A stretch of DNA of 64,000 nt. It comes from Punica granatum. Its lineage: Eukaryota; Streptophyta; Magnoliopsida; Myrtales; Lythraceae. Shown here piece by piece: positions 51,165 to 63,671 of this stretch. Location of the stretch: assembly GCF_007655135.1 (NCBI RefSeq), contig NC_045133.1, positions 5,680,376 through 5,744,375 on the forward strand, given 5' to 3'. The notes beneath the pieces are model-generated. The model was not told the origin of the DNA. It did no database searches and worked only from the letters and a program-made list of their open reading frames with translations. Positions within the stretch are counted from its first letter, which is position 1. Every line of letters begins with the position of its first letter. The position numbers and the translations under genes are program-made.

Positions 51165-51576
51165 GGCCTGTTTACTTTTAGAAAAGTCTTCTTTATTTTT
51201 CTTTCTCACTTTTCTTCTCCTTTTTTAAATTTATTTCTCAAAAAAATTAAGAAACTATGTTTACAAACTCAAGATTAAGAATTTTCAAACTTAAATTCAA
51301 TATTTAACAATGATTGGAAACTTTCCAAATAAAGATACAAGAATTGATGTAATTAAAACGGACAAAATAATTGATAATAAAAACCTACCAATTAAAGAGA
51401 AGAGAATTGGGAAACTATCAAAATTACATCTCTAAACTACTTTGAATTTAGAGAATTTGAAAATTTTTCTTTTCTTAAAAAGCTCTTCTTCGTTTGAGAT
51501 AAGTAAACACATATTTTACAAGCGTTCTATTTTTTTATGAAAATTTTCCAAAATTTTCTCAAAGTAAACAGGGCCT
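51165..51576. mobile_element. MITE with GGCCTGTTTACTTT terminal repeats
   Basis: The left end GGCCTGTTTACTTTTAGAAAA and the right end AAAGTAAACAGGGCC are inverted copies with one indel; the 412-bp interior is AT-rich and palindromic (AGAAAAGT / AATTTTCC). Short TAT/TTA flanks do not settle the superfamily. Confidence 0.7.
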
Positions 51577-54500
51577 TAAATCTCTTATGCCTTTCCGTTT
51601 TCTATATCTATAACTTATATATTATTGAAATCCCACCCCATCCCATAATATAGGTAAAGGACTGGGCAATTGCCAATTGGAGTTCTTGGAGATGTGCATT
51701 CTTTTTTTTTTTGGGGGGGGAAATGAATATTGTTTGCCCCAATAAATAAGGATAAATATCTTCTCTCTTACATGCATTACTAAGGGCAAGTTCGCACTTC
51801 GTAACGGTAGCCCGGTTACAAAGCATGAGTATTATATATTTGTACTATTAATTCTAGTATTATTATATTACAATATTTTTGTTAAATACTGCTATGCTTC
51901 ATTAAGCGCAAAATATTAAATTTCCCTGAAACCAAAACCTAATTTACCACTTTCAATTAATTTTAAGTACGATACTTTTAATTTATTGAGTTAAACTTCC
52001 AATTATTGGATAATAAATGAAATATTAAAGTTTTACATATATCTATCTCTAACCTTTATAAGAGTGTAAAGTTCATTAGACTGTTTCTCGATTTTTTTCT
52101 TTCCCTAATTGCCCCTGATGTACTTAAAGATTTGCTTTTGTGCCATGAAGACAAATAGTGGGCCAAAAAACTGTACATACCCCCTTCGCTCAGGGTCAGC
52201 CCTTTTGTTCTCGCTAACGCCACCACTCTCCAGATATGACATAAAACCATTTCATGCAACTCCCTCGCTGTTCCCAAGCAACCACCCACTCCCACCTTTC
52301 AGAACCACTGCCCTTCTCTCCCATTCCCGCCTGACCTAATCTAAAAGCTCCGTTTCGTCTTGAAGCTCAAGTTTACACTGCCCTCCCTATCGTTCTCCCT
52401 CTATTTCAACGCTCCGTCGCTCAATTTCTTCGTGCCCTCTCTATGTCCTTGCCTTCTTCCTGTCATGTTTGTGTTGATCGCCTTGTCCAAGTTTTCTTAT
52501 CCACTCAGAGAACCATTCTTTGATTCAACTGCCCTCGGCCTCGCACTGTTTCCAATTCCACTGGTCCACTCTTGACAAAATTTTCATGGTACATTACGAC
52601 CCTAATGCTCTCCTTCTTTGTACATATAATTGTCTTCTCTTTGCTCATCTGCATTCTCATCACACTTTCTTTTGCTAATTGACCTGCCCATCCCACCTGA
52701 TTTGCCCAACCAACGCTCAAAGAGTCTTTGTTTCTTATATCACTCACTCAACCATACACCGCTCTTAACACAAGAGCTCTTTGGACGAACTATTACGGTA
52801 CATTACCCCCTAATCCTCTTCTTATTCATACATTCTCTAACATTTTAATTTGTTGCTTGTTGGTCAAATTGCCCATTCCAACACTTATTTCTCCTGATCT
52901 TCCATCATCTATGAGCACTTAATAACATTTTTGAAATATTTAACCCAGGAGTTCTCAATATATGAACTTCGATGTGCAATATAGCAAAAAGTAATATGTT
53001 CTCTATTCTTTAGTGACATTAGCAGTCCTATGCTGAGATTTTAGATTCAGTGACCGTTGAGTGCTATAAAAGTGTATTGAAAAAGTACCTATATGGTTAT
53101 CACATCAATGCTCTTTAGCGCATATAACTTATATTGTATTTTGCATGGTGTGTGAGCTATATATTGTTAAGCCATTTTCTAGAGATATAACAATTTGCAT
53201 ATATGTAAATAATCTTTCATGTCTTCCTTTCCTGGGTCTAAAGAATAAATCTACTGGACTGCTTTGTGAAAGCAATTAATAGAGATGGAACCGATTAAAA
53301 ATATAGAGATACGTGTTTCAACCATTACCAGCCAAAGCTAATTTTAATATTTGGACAACTTTGTATACGTTAGCTTAGATGAGAGTGATCAAATTCAATA
53401 TATCTTTTGCACTTTGATTGTATCTGATTTCCTTTATCTCAATCAATTTCATTTTGGTTTGTTCATTTATGTACAATCAACATATTTGGAAAAGCAAGTT
53501 GTCAAGTGACTTTAATGATCAGTTTCGTTCCTTTACAGTAAACACAAGATTATGTTGTCTCTTCCTTGTATTTATGAGAAATCTTAGGTTGTAATTACTT
53601 AAAAATTATTATTATGATGCTCGTTTGATTTTTATTGCATATTTCACACATGAATAAATTTTTCCAATAGAAATCCACCAAGAATTTTTCTATTTTATCC
53701 CAATCTTCACCAACTCCTTTTTTTTGGCTTCATCAACTTCTGTGCTAAACAATCTGTTCAGATTGAGCAAACCTCTCAAATAAATGCACTACTATTGTTT
53801 ACGCCATTAGAGACCTGTTTAGGTGCTTAGTACATTACATGCCTTTTCTCCATCTTCGTAGACGGCCCTTTTGCTTGCTAGATATTGTTTCCTAGTCATT
53901 GGGTATCATTAAGATTTGTATCAATTATTGATCACCATAATTACTTAAATTTGCTTAGGTGGCATCTTATAGTTTAGCCTATAATTAGACCTTTTTCCAT
54001 GCCTGCTTGATCAGATTGTGAATACATTCACATTCATGAATCGTGAGGGATGTGCTTCCATCTCACCCTTGCTTGGGGATCCTTGCGACCCCTGGTTGGC
54101 TTCTTTGACTCCCTTAGGGCTCTTGACAGGTTTGAAGCAGCCCTCTTGCTTCCCAGTTCCTCTGGATGGAAATGCCTCATTCCCATGCCATAATGCTTGG
54201 CAAGATGCCCAAAGACATAGTAGTGTCCCTTCCTTGATGTACTTTCTCATTCATATCTATAAACAAATATGCCAGTATGGAATCTTTATGCAGGTGGATG
54301 TATGAAGCCTAGGGAATTCTTGGGTGGCATACCATTTGGTGTAGTTCCTTGGCTGCGAATTTTAATTGATGACGAGATGAGTAGGGAACAACTCATAAGA
54401 ATTTTGAAGGTATATGTCCATCAAACACTCCAACTCTTGGCTTAAGATGTTGTTCAATTTGTAAGTAGCACTTAAATAGAAAGAATTTTTATTAGTTCCT

Positions 54501-54811
54501 TTTATTGTATTTCGTAATATCTCAAATTTAATGTTCTCTGTTACAGGACATGGAGGACAAAGGTGCTGGTGGAAATTCACTAGCATAATCAATCAAAGTG
54601 GTTCTTCTGCACAGTCAAATTCACAGGAGTTTTTCAAAAAAAGCAGTAAGTCGAGATGCAAATGTTGTTTTCATAAGATGAATCTTCTTGAAAAGCTTTC
54701 AGCATAGTCTTGATTCATTAAGATACTTGATTTATGTGGCATACTTCGACAACTGATCAATAGTTGATGAATTGGATCTTCTTTTCGCAGATTTCCGTGA
54801 TCGGTGCTTAC
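51577..54811. other. unassigned, CT-rich block and AT-rich flanks
   Basis: 52180-52930 is pyrimidine-rich with several long plus-strand open frames (Pro/Ser/Leu/Phe-rich). 54018-54420 has coding-like texture on the plus strand, for example FLGGIPFGVVPWLRILIDDE near 54315-54375, but no family was recognised. These may be gene or retroelement fragments; none is called as a gene. Confidence 0.35.
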
Positions 54812-54920
54812 TTCTTCCTTAGGGATACAAAGCTATCAGTGTCAAATGGGTGTTCAAGACAAAAAGAAACGCAAAAGGAAAAGTGGAGAGGCATAAAGCA
54901 AGGCTGGTCGTAAAGGGATA
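54812..54920 (+). mobile_element. Ty1/copia reverse transcriptase fragment, left part
   Basis: Reads YKAISVKWVFKTKRNAKGKV then ERHKARLVVKGY, the start of the copia reverse transcriptase domain (RVT_2). It is interrupted after GGATA by element C and continues at 57197. Confidence 0.8.
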
Positions 54921-55639
54921 TGTCACGACCCGAAACATATAGCAGAGTTTCCTCTCTATTCCTTAATATCCATTGTCATTTACGCAACTCATATATGTAT
55001 AAACTGTTTCCATAACTCCCAACACATTAAACCAACCCATCAAGCTCTATACAAACATATAACTACCTAACTAATTCTGATATATGCATAAAACGCTCAA
55101 GAGAGTACTCAGTCGCAACCATCTCGCAACAGAACTAAATGAAAGTTTCAGGTCGTAACATAACTATAACATTTTACAAGAACTTACTACCTATTCTATG
55201 GGTGGGCCTACTTGCCAAAAATCCTTCGCGCTGATCCCCGTTATCCAAAAGTCCTCCTGTGTGGCTAGTCTAGCTTCTAGCTCATCTGGAAAAATGTATG
55301 CAGGGGGTGAGCTGCATCTCAGTGAGTACTATATTCCAACGTAAAATGAACTAATATGTTAACATCACAATTCACCATAATCAATCATATATCTATTTAT
55401 GTACATATTCCACCAGATATAGAATCTAATACCAAGATCATACTTTCACACAACTCATATGGCAACCAAATCCAAACAATAATAATATAGCCATGGGATC
55501 ACATTGCCTTGCGACAATAAGTTCTGACGGTACCGTGACCCCGCATATCTCGAAGAAATTTTCTGATCATTCACATATCAAATCTCATAAGCGGGGGCCG
55601 CCTATTAACCTCTGGCGGTAAGAGTTGACCTTCATTTAT

Positions 55640-55858
55640 ATTCCGCCGGTCCAGCGGCCGATCAGACCCTTGTTTATATTCCGCCGAGTCCAGCGGCCGA
55701 TCAGGCCCCTATTTATATTTCGCCGGGTCCAGCGGCCGATCAAGTCCCTATTTATATTCCGCCGGGTTCGGCGGCCGATTGGGCCCATGTTTATATTCTG
55801 CCGGGTCCAACGGCTGATCAGGCCCCTTTTATAATCCGCCGGGTCCAGCGGTCCCATG
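55640..55858 (-). repeat. minisatellite in element C, about 6 units of 39 bp
   Basis: Units read CCGCCGGGTCCAGCGGCCGA then TCAGGCCCCTATTTATATT on the plus strand; bounded by CCATGGCTATAATC and GACGGTACCGTGACCC, as in the other two elements. Confidence 0.92.
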
Positions 55859-56825
55859 GCTATAATCAAACAATCACAAGCATACTCAATATACAAATCA
55901 ACTATGTTCCGCAATCATTCAACCACCATCACCTCTATAACTGTACATATATATATATATATTATCATTTTACGATGGAAGAAAGTACTCACAAACACCC
56001 CTGAAATGACCACTTAATGAGTCGAGCCTTCCGGAGGTATAGTCTCAGTCTCCCTAGCCCCTATTCAGTTCAAGCACAAAGGTTAGATAATATGCTGAAT
56101 AAGAGTACACATAGGTATCGGTTTAACTCCCGTATTATTTGATTGATATAACTAAAATATAAGCAATGACATAACGATTTCAATGTTATGCTATGCATAA
56201 CTCAAATCATATCAGCTTAGAATAGCAATTATATTATACAAAGGGCCAATTCGATCAGCCAAATTCAAGTAAAGAGTACGAGGAATTCTAAGTACTTCCT
56301 TCGTTCTAAAACACTAATATGCAAAAGCTTAATCACTCAATCCACCACATAATATCATCATAATGCATGGAAATTTCCCCAAATTAACACCATACCTACC
56401 ATGTTCTCAATCACCACAATTCAATTTAGTCAAGAGCACACAAATTTCCGTCAATACGATCCACTTCCGCTGAGACATAGATATATGCATTAGAAACCTA
56501 CTAATTTAACCAAGGGTTTTGCTCCCTGCCCCACAACCGAATTATTCAACTCATATAGGTGACCAAACTCATCCCAACACAACACAAGATTAACTCCAAA
56601 TATATATCCAACTCAACCTATATCAGCTAGCAGAAGCTACCAATCTCAGCAACTAAACTTCTCAATCTAAACAACTGGAATAAATGCAAAGAAAGCCATA
56701 ACCTATGCCAAACCTAGTGAGTATGAATGTTTAAATCATAAACAATCAACTTACAATCAATATTTTCGGACTTAGCCTTCTTCCTCTGCTTCTTCTCCCG
56801 GAATTTCTCAACTCAGCTCACTTAT

Positions 56826-56827
<2 letters not shown>

Positions 56828-56866
<39 letters not shown>
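56828..56866. repeat. (CT)n microsatellite in element C
   Basis: A run of about 39 bp of CT. It lies at the position of the G-tract of element A and the GA-rich tract of element B when read on the minus strand. Confidence 0.95.
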
Positions 56867-56868
<2 letters not shown>

Positions 56869-57196
56869 GGTTCATTTTCGTTTTCTCTCAGCTAGGGATA
56901 GAGCAAGTGAGGGTATGGCTTAAATAAGGAAGAAAAGGAGAAAAAAGGTGGTCAAAGATGGTCAAAGGCGGTGGAAAGAAAAATGGTTGCTGAAAATGAG
57001 GCCACTTGGCCCATTCTACACTTATCTCTCTCTGATTTTCACTTTTTCGTTTTTTTTTTTCATATAGATAAAGATCCAGCCACAAATTGTGGTATATTAT
57101 ATACATGTATGTTATGTAACCATGCATGTGCATATGGATATGTATATGTATATGTGTCTGCCTATACATGTGTATTTGGTAAAGATCGGTCTCACA

Positions 57197-57460
57197 GGAT
57201 ACGAGCAGAAAAACGGGATTGACTCCGAAGAAGTCTTTGCACCAGTAGCCTGACTTGAAACAGTGAGGTTGCTGATCTCTCTAGCAGCCCAAAGGAGATG
57301 GAAGATCAGATGGACGTGAAATCGACGTTCTTGAGCGGGAACCTCGAAGAAAAGGTATATGTCCAACAACCACTGGGCTTCGTTGTTGCAAGCCAAGAAG
57401 AAAAGATTTATAGTTTGAAGAAAGCCTTGTATGGGCTCAAGCAAGCCCGAGACATATATG
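57197..57460 (+). mobile_element. Ty1/copia reverse transcriptase fragment, right part
   Basis: Resumes GYEQKNGIDSEEVFAPVA, then stop, LETVRLLISLAAQR, and further on LYGLKQAR-type sequence. In-frame stops and frameshifts show long inactivity. It joins the 54812-54920 fragment when element C is ignored. Confidence 0.8.
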
Positions 57461-57496
57461 TTTGTGCGTGAATGAGCTAAATCATTTCATTTCATT

Positions 57497-57528
<32 letters not shown>

Positions 57529-57898
57529 CCCTAACTCATTTATTTGGAAAAAAATCATTTTAGTTACAAAAAAAAAGAATAATTGTAATATTCTGAATTT
57601 AAAAATTACTACTTATGTATGTGTGTTTGAAAACTAATTCGAGTGCAATGAATGCAATCAAATGTAGCATTACAAATAAATAGTTAATTTCCTCAATAAT
57701 AAAAAAAATAAGAAAAAGACTGATTACTAAAGATATTTAATGAGTAAAAATAAGGCAAATTAATTCCTACTGAATAATCTTAACTTTGGAATTAAAACTT
57801 ACTATATATATATATATATATATATTGATGTATATGAAATTGATTTGAGGGCAATATAAATACAATATTATAAGTAACTAAACTTCTAATCGCTAAAA

Positions 57899-58858
57899 GG
57901 ATAAATTACAAAAAAAAAAAACCTAAATTTTGTAAAATGTCTCAATTTTGTCATAAATTTTATTTTATAACAAAAAAAATCACATGTTTTGATAATCGTC
58001 TCACATTTGGCCTCCGTTACTATTCCGTTAAAATTTATGTCTATTTGCCTACGTGGACTTTATGGGACCCAACAAATTTGCACATCATTTGATCATCTTC
58101 TATTTTCTTTACAAAAATAACCTAAGTTTTCATAAAAGTCTTAATTTTGTTCTAGATTTTGATTTGTAATTTTAAAAAAATATATGTCAGCACTCCATTT
58201 TAGTCTATCGGCTCCATGAGAGAACATCAATAGCTTTTTTTACTACAATCCGGAAACTATTACAGAAGAAGATCCAGTAAATCTCGGGTTACTATTCATA
58301 GCCGGGTCAGCCATGTCAATCGGATGGCCTCGAGAGCGATGCACGAAGGATTGCATAATGAGGAAAATTTGAAATCAACAACCTAGCATGATCACAAAGA
58401 GGAAGGGCAAAATCGTCATCTCTGTCATCCATCAGTGGGAAATAACTCGGCTGACCCGACTCTGCATAGTGATGCGGGATTTGCCGAGTCTTCCTCTGTA
58501 ATAGTTTCCAGGTTGTAGTTAGAAATGCTGTTGATGTTCTCTCTTGGAATCGGAAGACCAAAATGGGGTGCTGATATGTATTTTTTTAAAATTACAAATC
58601 AAAATCTAGAACAAAAATGAGACTTTTATGAAAATTTAAGTTATTTTTGTAAAGAAAATAGAAGATGATCAAATGATGTGCAAATTTGGTGGGTCCCATA
58701 AAGTCCACGTAAGCAAATAGACGGAAATCTTAATGGAATAGTAACGGAGGCCAAATTTAAGACGATTATCAAAACATGTAATTTTTTTGTTATAAAATAA
58801 AATTTAAGACAAAACTAACACATTTTACAAAATTTAGATTTTTTTTGGTAATTTGCCC
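57899..58858. mobile_element. 960-bp foldback element with 9-bp target duplication
   Basis: The ends GGATAAATTAC and GTAATTTGCCC are inverted copies. The arms pair almost to the centre: GCCTCCGTTACTATTCCGTT, CGTGGACTTTATGGGACCCA, AGAGAACATCAATAGC and GGAAACTATTACAGAAGAAG all recur inverted. The flanks TCGCTAAAA (57890-57898) and TAGCTAAAA (58859-58867) match at 8 of 9 positions. Mutator-like foldback type. Confidence 0.8.
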
Positions 58859-58995
58859 TAGCTAAAATAAATTCTAAAAAAGCGGAACGATAATTAAATA
58901 TATTTAATAATAAAAATAAATGATGATCAATTTCTAAAGTTAGAGACAAATGGTAATTAAATTTTTAGTAAATGAACTACAATATAATTGTAAAT

Positions 58996-59224
58996 GATTA
59001 ATTGCACCATATAGCCTAACGTTTGAATGAATTTTTAGTTCTAGCCCAACGTCGTTTTTTTGCTTGAGTTATTCCAACGTTGCTAATTTGATGTCACCAT
59101 CTACCCCTAGGGGGCTAGATGATAAAACAAAAATAGCAACGTTGGAATACCTCGGGCAAAAAAATGACGTTGGGATAGATCTAAAAATATCTGTCAACGT
59201 TAGGCTATATGATACAATAAACCC
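58996..59224. mobile_element. 229-bp foldback MITE with 9-10 bp target duplication
   Basis: A nearly perfect palindrome around 59110. CACCATATAGCCTAACGTT pairs with AACGTTAGGCTATATGATAC and CCAACGTTGCTA pairs with TAGCAACGTTGG. The flanks AATTGTAAAT and AATTATAAAT differ at one base. Confidence 0.8.
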
Positions 59225-59234
59225 AATTATAAAT

Positions 59235-60681
59235 AAAAAAAAATTAAAAGGACTTCAACCATTATATGTGATAACAAAAATACTTACAGAGAAAACAAGA
59301 AATAAGCCATAATCGTTTCATAGAGAATGTAGCATTTGTATTCACAACATTAAGAAAAAAAAAGACAATTAATTACCACTAAAATTTGAAGATATAAAAC
59401 AAAAAACTTAATCACAAAAGAAATTATAAAATAAATTTAAATTTTTAATTAAGTTAGATTCATAGAATTATTTCTTACCATTAAAATGACTTTGAAATTA
59501 TAATGAAGTACATAAGAATAAAAAATTGCCATCAAAATATGAAATAAAATACTTTCAACAACTCAAGAGTTAGCAAAATTTAATTTTCTATGCTATATGT
59601 GTTTTAATTACTTAAGAATATACTTATTTATAAATATAATATGAATTTTGAAAGTTTGAGGCATGCAATTTGGTGACATTTATCAATTAATTATAATAAA
59701 ATTATATTAATGAAATATTTCAACTTAATTACAGAAAGCAACAAAGTTGTTAATTAATATTTGAAAAAAGTTCGTGCATTACACTAGAGAGAAGTCTAGT
59801 ACATAATGTAATGTTGAATTGGCCAATTTATTATGCATTAAATTTATTAATATAATCAATTAGTTTTATTTTTCTATAAAATTGAATTTCAATTTTGTTT
59901 TCTCGGAAATGATTTATAACAACATGAATCTTAAAAATTCTATACACTAAGCGAACATAAGTTTTTGTTATAGTATGATGCTCTAAATAATTAAAAGAAA
60001 TTGTTGTATGTAGGTATTTTGCTCTTATTAACATTGCAAACAATTTAAGTATATCTAACGAATAATTTTTAACTCAATCACTGCAAATGAAGAAATTCAT
60101 ATATTTCATAATCTATTTAATATTGTCCTCATAGTTTACTATAAAAAAAAGTTAATTTATGAAAAATAATTTAATAGCAAATTTGCATGTGTTTATTTAG
60201 ATATTAACTGTGATTTTGATTATAAATTTTTGTAGATATCTTCAAATTTATAAAATTTATATATCCATAAGTATCATTGTAATTTAAACATTACATAAAA
60301 GAGTTAATTTTAGAAAAATGTATTAGGCGTATCTATTTATATTATTATTCATTTAAAAATAAAATATTTATAAAATAAAATAATCTATAATTTAATTGGT
60401 TCAATTATCAACATGTTTGATTTCTAATTGAAAATATTATGTGTTCGTTAGAAAAATCACTTCCTAGTCGAGTTTTAAATAATCCTTCCAAACGTTAGTG
60501 TAATGACCTTAGTTATGTATATTTTTTTTTTTATTAAATCTACTTGGATACGAATCTATCATATATAAAACGCCTCAATTATGGTTTTATACTCTAAAAG
60601 TACTTTGGTACAACTTTGAATAAAACAGATATATTAAAAACTCGTGCATGACATGTGTAGTAGGCTAGTTATATGTAAGAT

Positions 60682-60719
<38 letters not shown>

Positions 60720-62370
60720 GTAATTTACACCATTATCTTAAGAAGAGTCTGGCCGGATGGTCTATAATATATGTTCCAAATGCTACTCGGAGTTTTCTCT
60801 TGTTTCTCAGTTATTTTATCTATTTTTATTATTAATTTAAAAATATAAGTTTACAAATAAATATAATTCATAATATGTGATAATCTTTTAAATAATTTTT
60901 TGAAAATTGAATTCTCATACAAATATAATATGATAATATGATATATATCTTTTTTATTTTGGCAACTGATGAGATATCTGGTTCAGTGGGGGCTTGGTTG
61001 CATTACGATGGCTGCTTAGTGCCAGGGGAGAAAATGGCTGGGTATGGATGGATCTTTTCAAAATATTCTGGTCCCCGTCTGGTTCGAATCGGTTTCCTTA
61101 GAACAAATAAACCACCCTAAAGCTATATGGAAGTATAGAAAACCACCCTCCATTGTTTCAGTTTATTCTGGGTTTGAAAGTGGAAAAATAGTGAGACTAA
61201 TCGAAAAGTTTCAAATACGGTTGAGAATCGCGAAAGAAAGTATAGAAGTTTTCTTGCTTTTCTTCCGCATAAATGAATCAAGATGTACAATAACAGTATA
61301 ACATAATTATTTCTCGAAAAATTTAAAAATCTATTAATGATTTTAGTGAAAATATATACAAACATGTGTATATACATGAATTTTCGGATGGATTAGGGTA
61401 CCGCAGGGTCTTTTGGACTCGTTATATCTGGATGGATTTTTCATGTCCTTAAAAACCACTCATAAAGTATTCGGGTTCGGGTTTTTTTTTAGTTAGGGTG
61501 GGCTCTTTTTTTTTTTTTATTCGAATTTTCTGTTTTTAGGGATTTTCCTTACACCCGTACTTATTGGGGACCGGCCTTGAAAGAGTAGCGACAAACAACT
61601 TAAATGATGGCTTCTCATGATTGGGCCCAGAAAAATGAGGCTAATCGGGTGAGTCCGGCCCAGAAGTCATTTCTTGAGGGACTTCGTGTGCCTTCCAAAT
61701 TCCTAATTGTCACCCGGCAACTCACACATGAAATCAGTTATGCGATATTTACTCATGCCCTAACACAAATCTAATATTAGGCAAGTAATATTATTGTATT
61801 TGATCATAGATGGTAGGACATCTATATAAAGGATAGTGAGTAGTACCTATTGTCATGATTTTTTCCCATACTTTCACAAGACCACTAATTCTATTGCCGT
61901 AAACGTCGATATTCGTTTTGTGACTGCCAAAACTAAATTATTTTGATTCCATATAAAACGTGATACGGATAGAGAATTTGTAATGACATTGAGACGTTAA
62001 GTGTTATCGTGGCTTCCCATATTTTCTCAGGATTGCCATAAAAATCGATATATGCGTTTTGTGACTACCAAAATTAAATTATTCTGATTGCATATAAAGT
62101 TAAGATAGAGAGAATTTGTAATATAAATATATATATATATATATACCTGTATATATATACATACAGGTAGTCTGTCATTTCAATTTGTGGAAGTCGGCTT
62201 CGTCCTGAAGAACATATCCAGAACAATTCTAGGTGAGTTTCCAATGCATTATTTTGATACAGTTCTTGAATCGATTTATGTATTGAATTGCATCATTGAC
62301 CAACTAGAGTAGCTTTGTCTTTAAAAAAAAAAACCTTCAGTTGCTTTTTGGATTATTATTATTATTATTA
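59235..62370. other. AT-rich intergenic DNA
   Basis: No gene seen; long AT-rich runs with (TA)n at about 60687-60714 and 62125-62143. A short less AT-rich open stretch at 60960-61120 has no recognised domain. Confidence 0.5.
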
Positions 62371-62921
62371 GGAAAAAAGACAAAAATCCTCCCTTATGGT
62401 TTGGAATCGAAACAAATGGCACTATGTTCTTTTGTTTGGGACAATTAGCCTCATTGTGGTTTGCTCCGTTAGATCTAGGGGCTTACGGCGTTATTTTTTT
62501 TTTTTTCATTTTCAGTCTTATCTTTAGCCTTTTAATAATTTTGGTTCTAAATATTTTCCTTTTATCATTCCTTTTCTCAATTTTTCATTTTATTTCATTT
62601 TAATCCTATAAAGAAAATCGAATGGGAAGAAGGGGTTAGGGCAGCCAATCCACTGAGGTCGCCGGTACCCAAGGAGGACACCGACGACCTCGGTGGAGGA
62701 GTCGGGGTCGCCGGTCAATTCGGGGTTGGGGCCGCTAATCGACGACCCGAGGTCGTCGTTGTCCTCCGTGGGTACCAGCGACCTTGGTGGAGGGGTCGCC
62801 GGTCATCGTAGCCCCTTATGTCTAACGGAACAAACCACATGAGGACTAATTATCCCAAACAAAAGAATATGGTGCGATTTGTCCCGATCCAAAACTACAA
62901 GGGAGTTTTTGTCTTTTTTCC
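62371..62921. mobile_element. 551-bp foldback element with GC-rich core
   Basis: The ends GGAAAAAAGACAAAAATCC and TTTTTGTCTTTTTTCC are inverted copies, and the arms pair through CGTTAGAT/TCTAACG to a GC-rich core where GAGGTCGCCGGTACCC pairs with GGGTACCAGCGACCT. The flanks TTATTATTA (62362-62370 and 62922-62930) form a 9-bp duplication, although they lie in ATT repeats. An open frame at 62818-63009 is an artefact of the arm. Confidence 0.75.
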
Positions 62922-63025
62922 TTATTATTATGATTGTTATATAATTCTGCAGAACTTTTGTTCTGTAGAAGTCTATTGTCAATCTCTCAATTATGATCGA
63001 CGCAGTTAAAGAGAAAGTAAATATG

Positions 63026-63605
63026 AGTGCGTTTGGATTTATAGTTGAGTTGAGTTGAGTTTTGGTTTTAATTAGTTTGTAACGATTGCATTGTTGAATT
63101 ATGAGAAAAAAGTGTGAAAAAGTAATAAATAATTGAGAGAAAGTAATGATTAAGTAATGATTGTTTTGTTGAATTGTGAAAATATATGGAATAGTTGAGA
63201 GAATTTAATATTAAAAATTGAATTGAATGGTTAAAAAAGTAATGATTGTAATGTTGAATTGAAGATAAGTGGAGTGAAGCTGAGTTGAGTTAAACAAATT
63301 TTAAAAAACAAACGCACCCTAAGAGTGTATTTGGATTGAGAGTTGAGTTTTGATTTTAATTTGTTTGTAATGATTATATTGTTGAATTATGAGAAAAAGT
63401 GTGAAAAAGTAATAAATAATTGAGAGAAAATAATGATTGTGTCGTTGAATTGTGAAAAAGTAATGAATAGTTGAGAGAATTTAATATTAAAAATTGAATT
63501 GAATGGTTAAAAATATTTAAAAAATAAAAAAAATAATGATTGTGATGTTGAATTGAAAATAAATGGAATTGAGTTGAGTTAAATTTTATTGCGATAACAA
63601 ACACT
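63026..63605. mobile_element. two MITE-like units in tandem
   Basis: Unit 1 (about 63026-63320) begins GTGCGTTTGGATT and ends AACAAACGCACCCTAA; unit 2 (about 63322-63605) begins GTGTATTTGGATTGAGAG and ends AACAAACACTG. Both share TTGAATTATGAGAAAAA and GAATAGTTGAGAGAATTTAA, same orientation. Confidence 0.65.
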
Positions 63606-63671
63606 GCGGTCTTTTTCCATAATATTCTATTCTTCTAAAAAGTTTCTTTTGTCAGTTTTGACAGGTACGAC

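Larger units (their letters stand above)
54921..57196 (-). mobile_element. LTR-like element C, inserted in a copia remnant
   Basis: Starts TGTCACGACCCGAAAC and ends GATCGGTCTCACA, flanked by a perfect 5-bp duplication GGATA (54916-54920 and 57197-57201). On the minus strand it has the same landmarks and order as elements A and B, in 2276 bp. No coding capacity. The intact duplication and uninterrupted host sequence fix both ends precisely. Confidence 0.88.

Noticed and set aside
55636..55914. Repeat protein-like frame with RWTRRNIN units
   Set aside because: Same explanation: shadow of the element C minisatellite.
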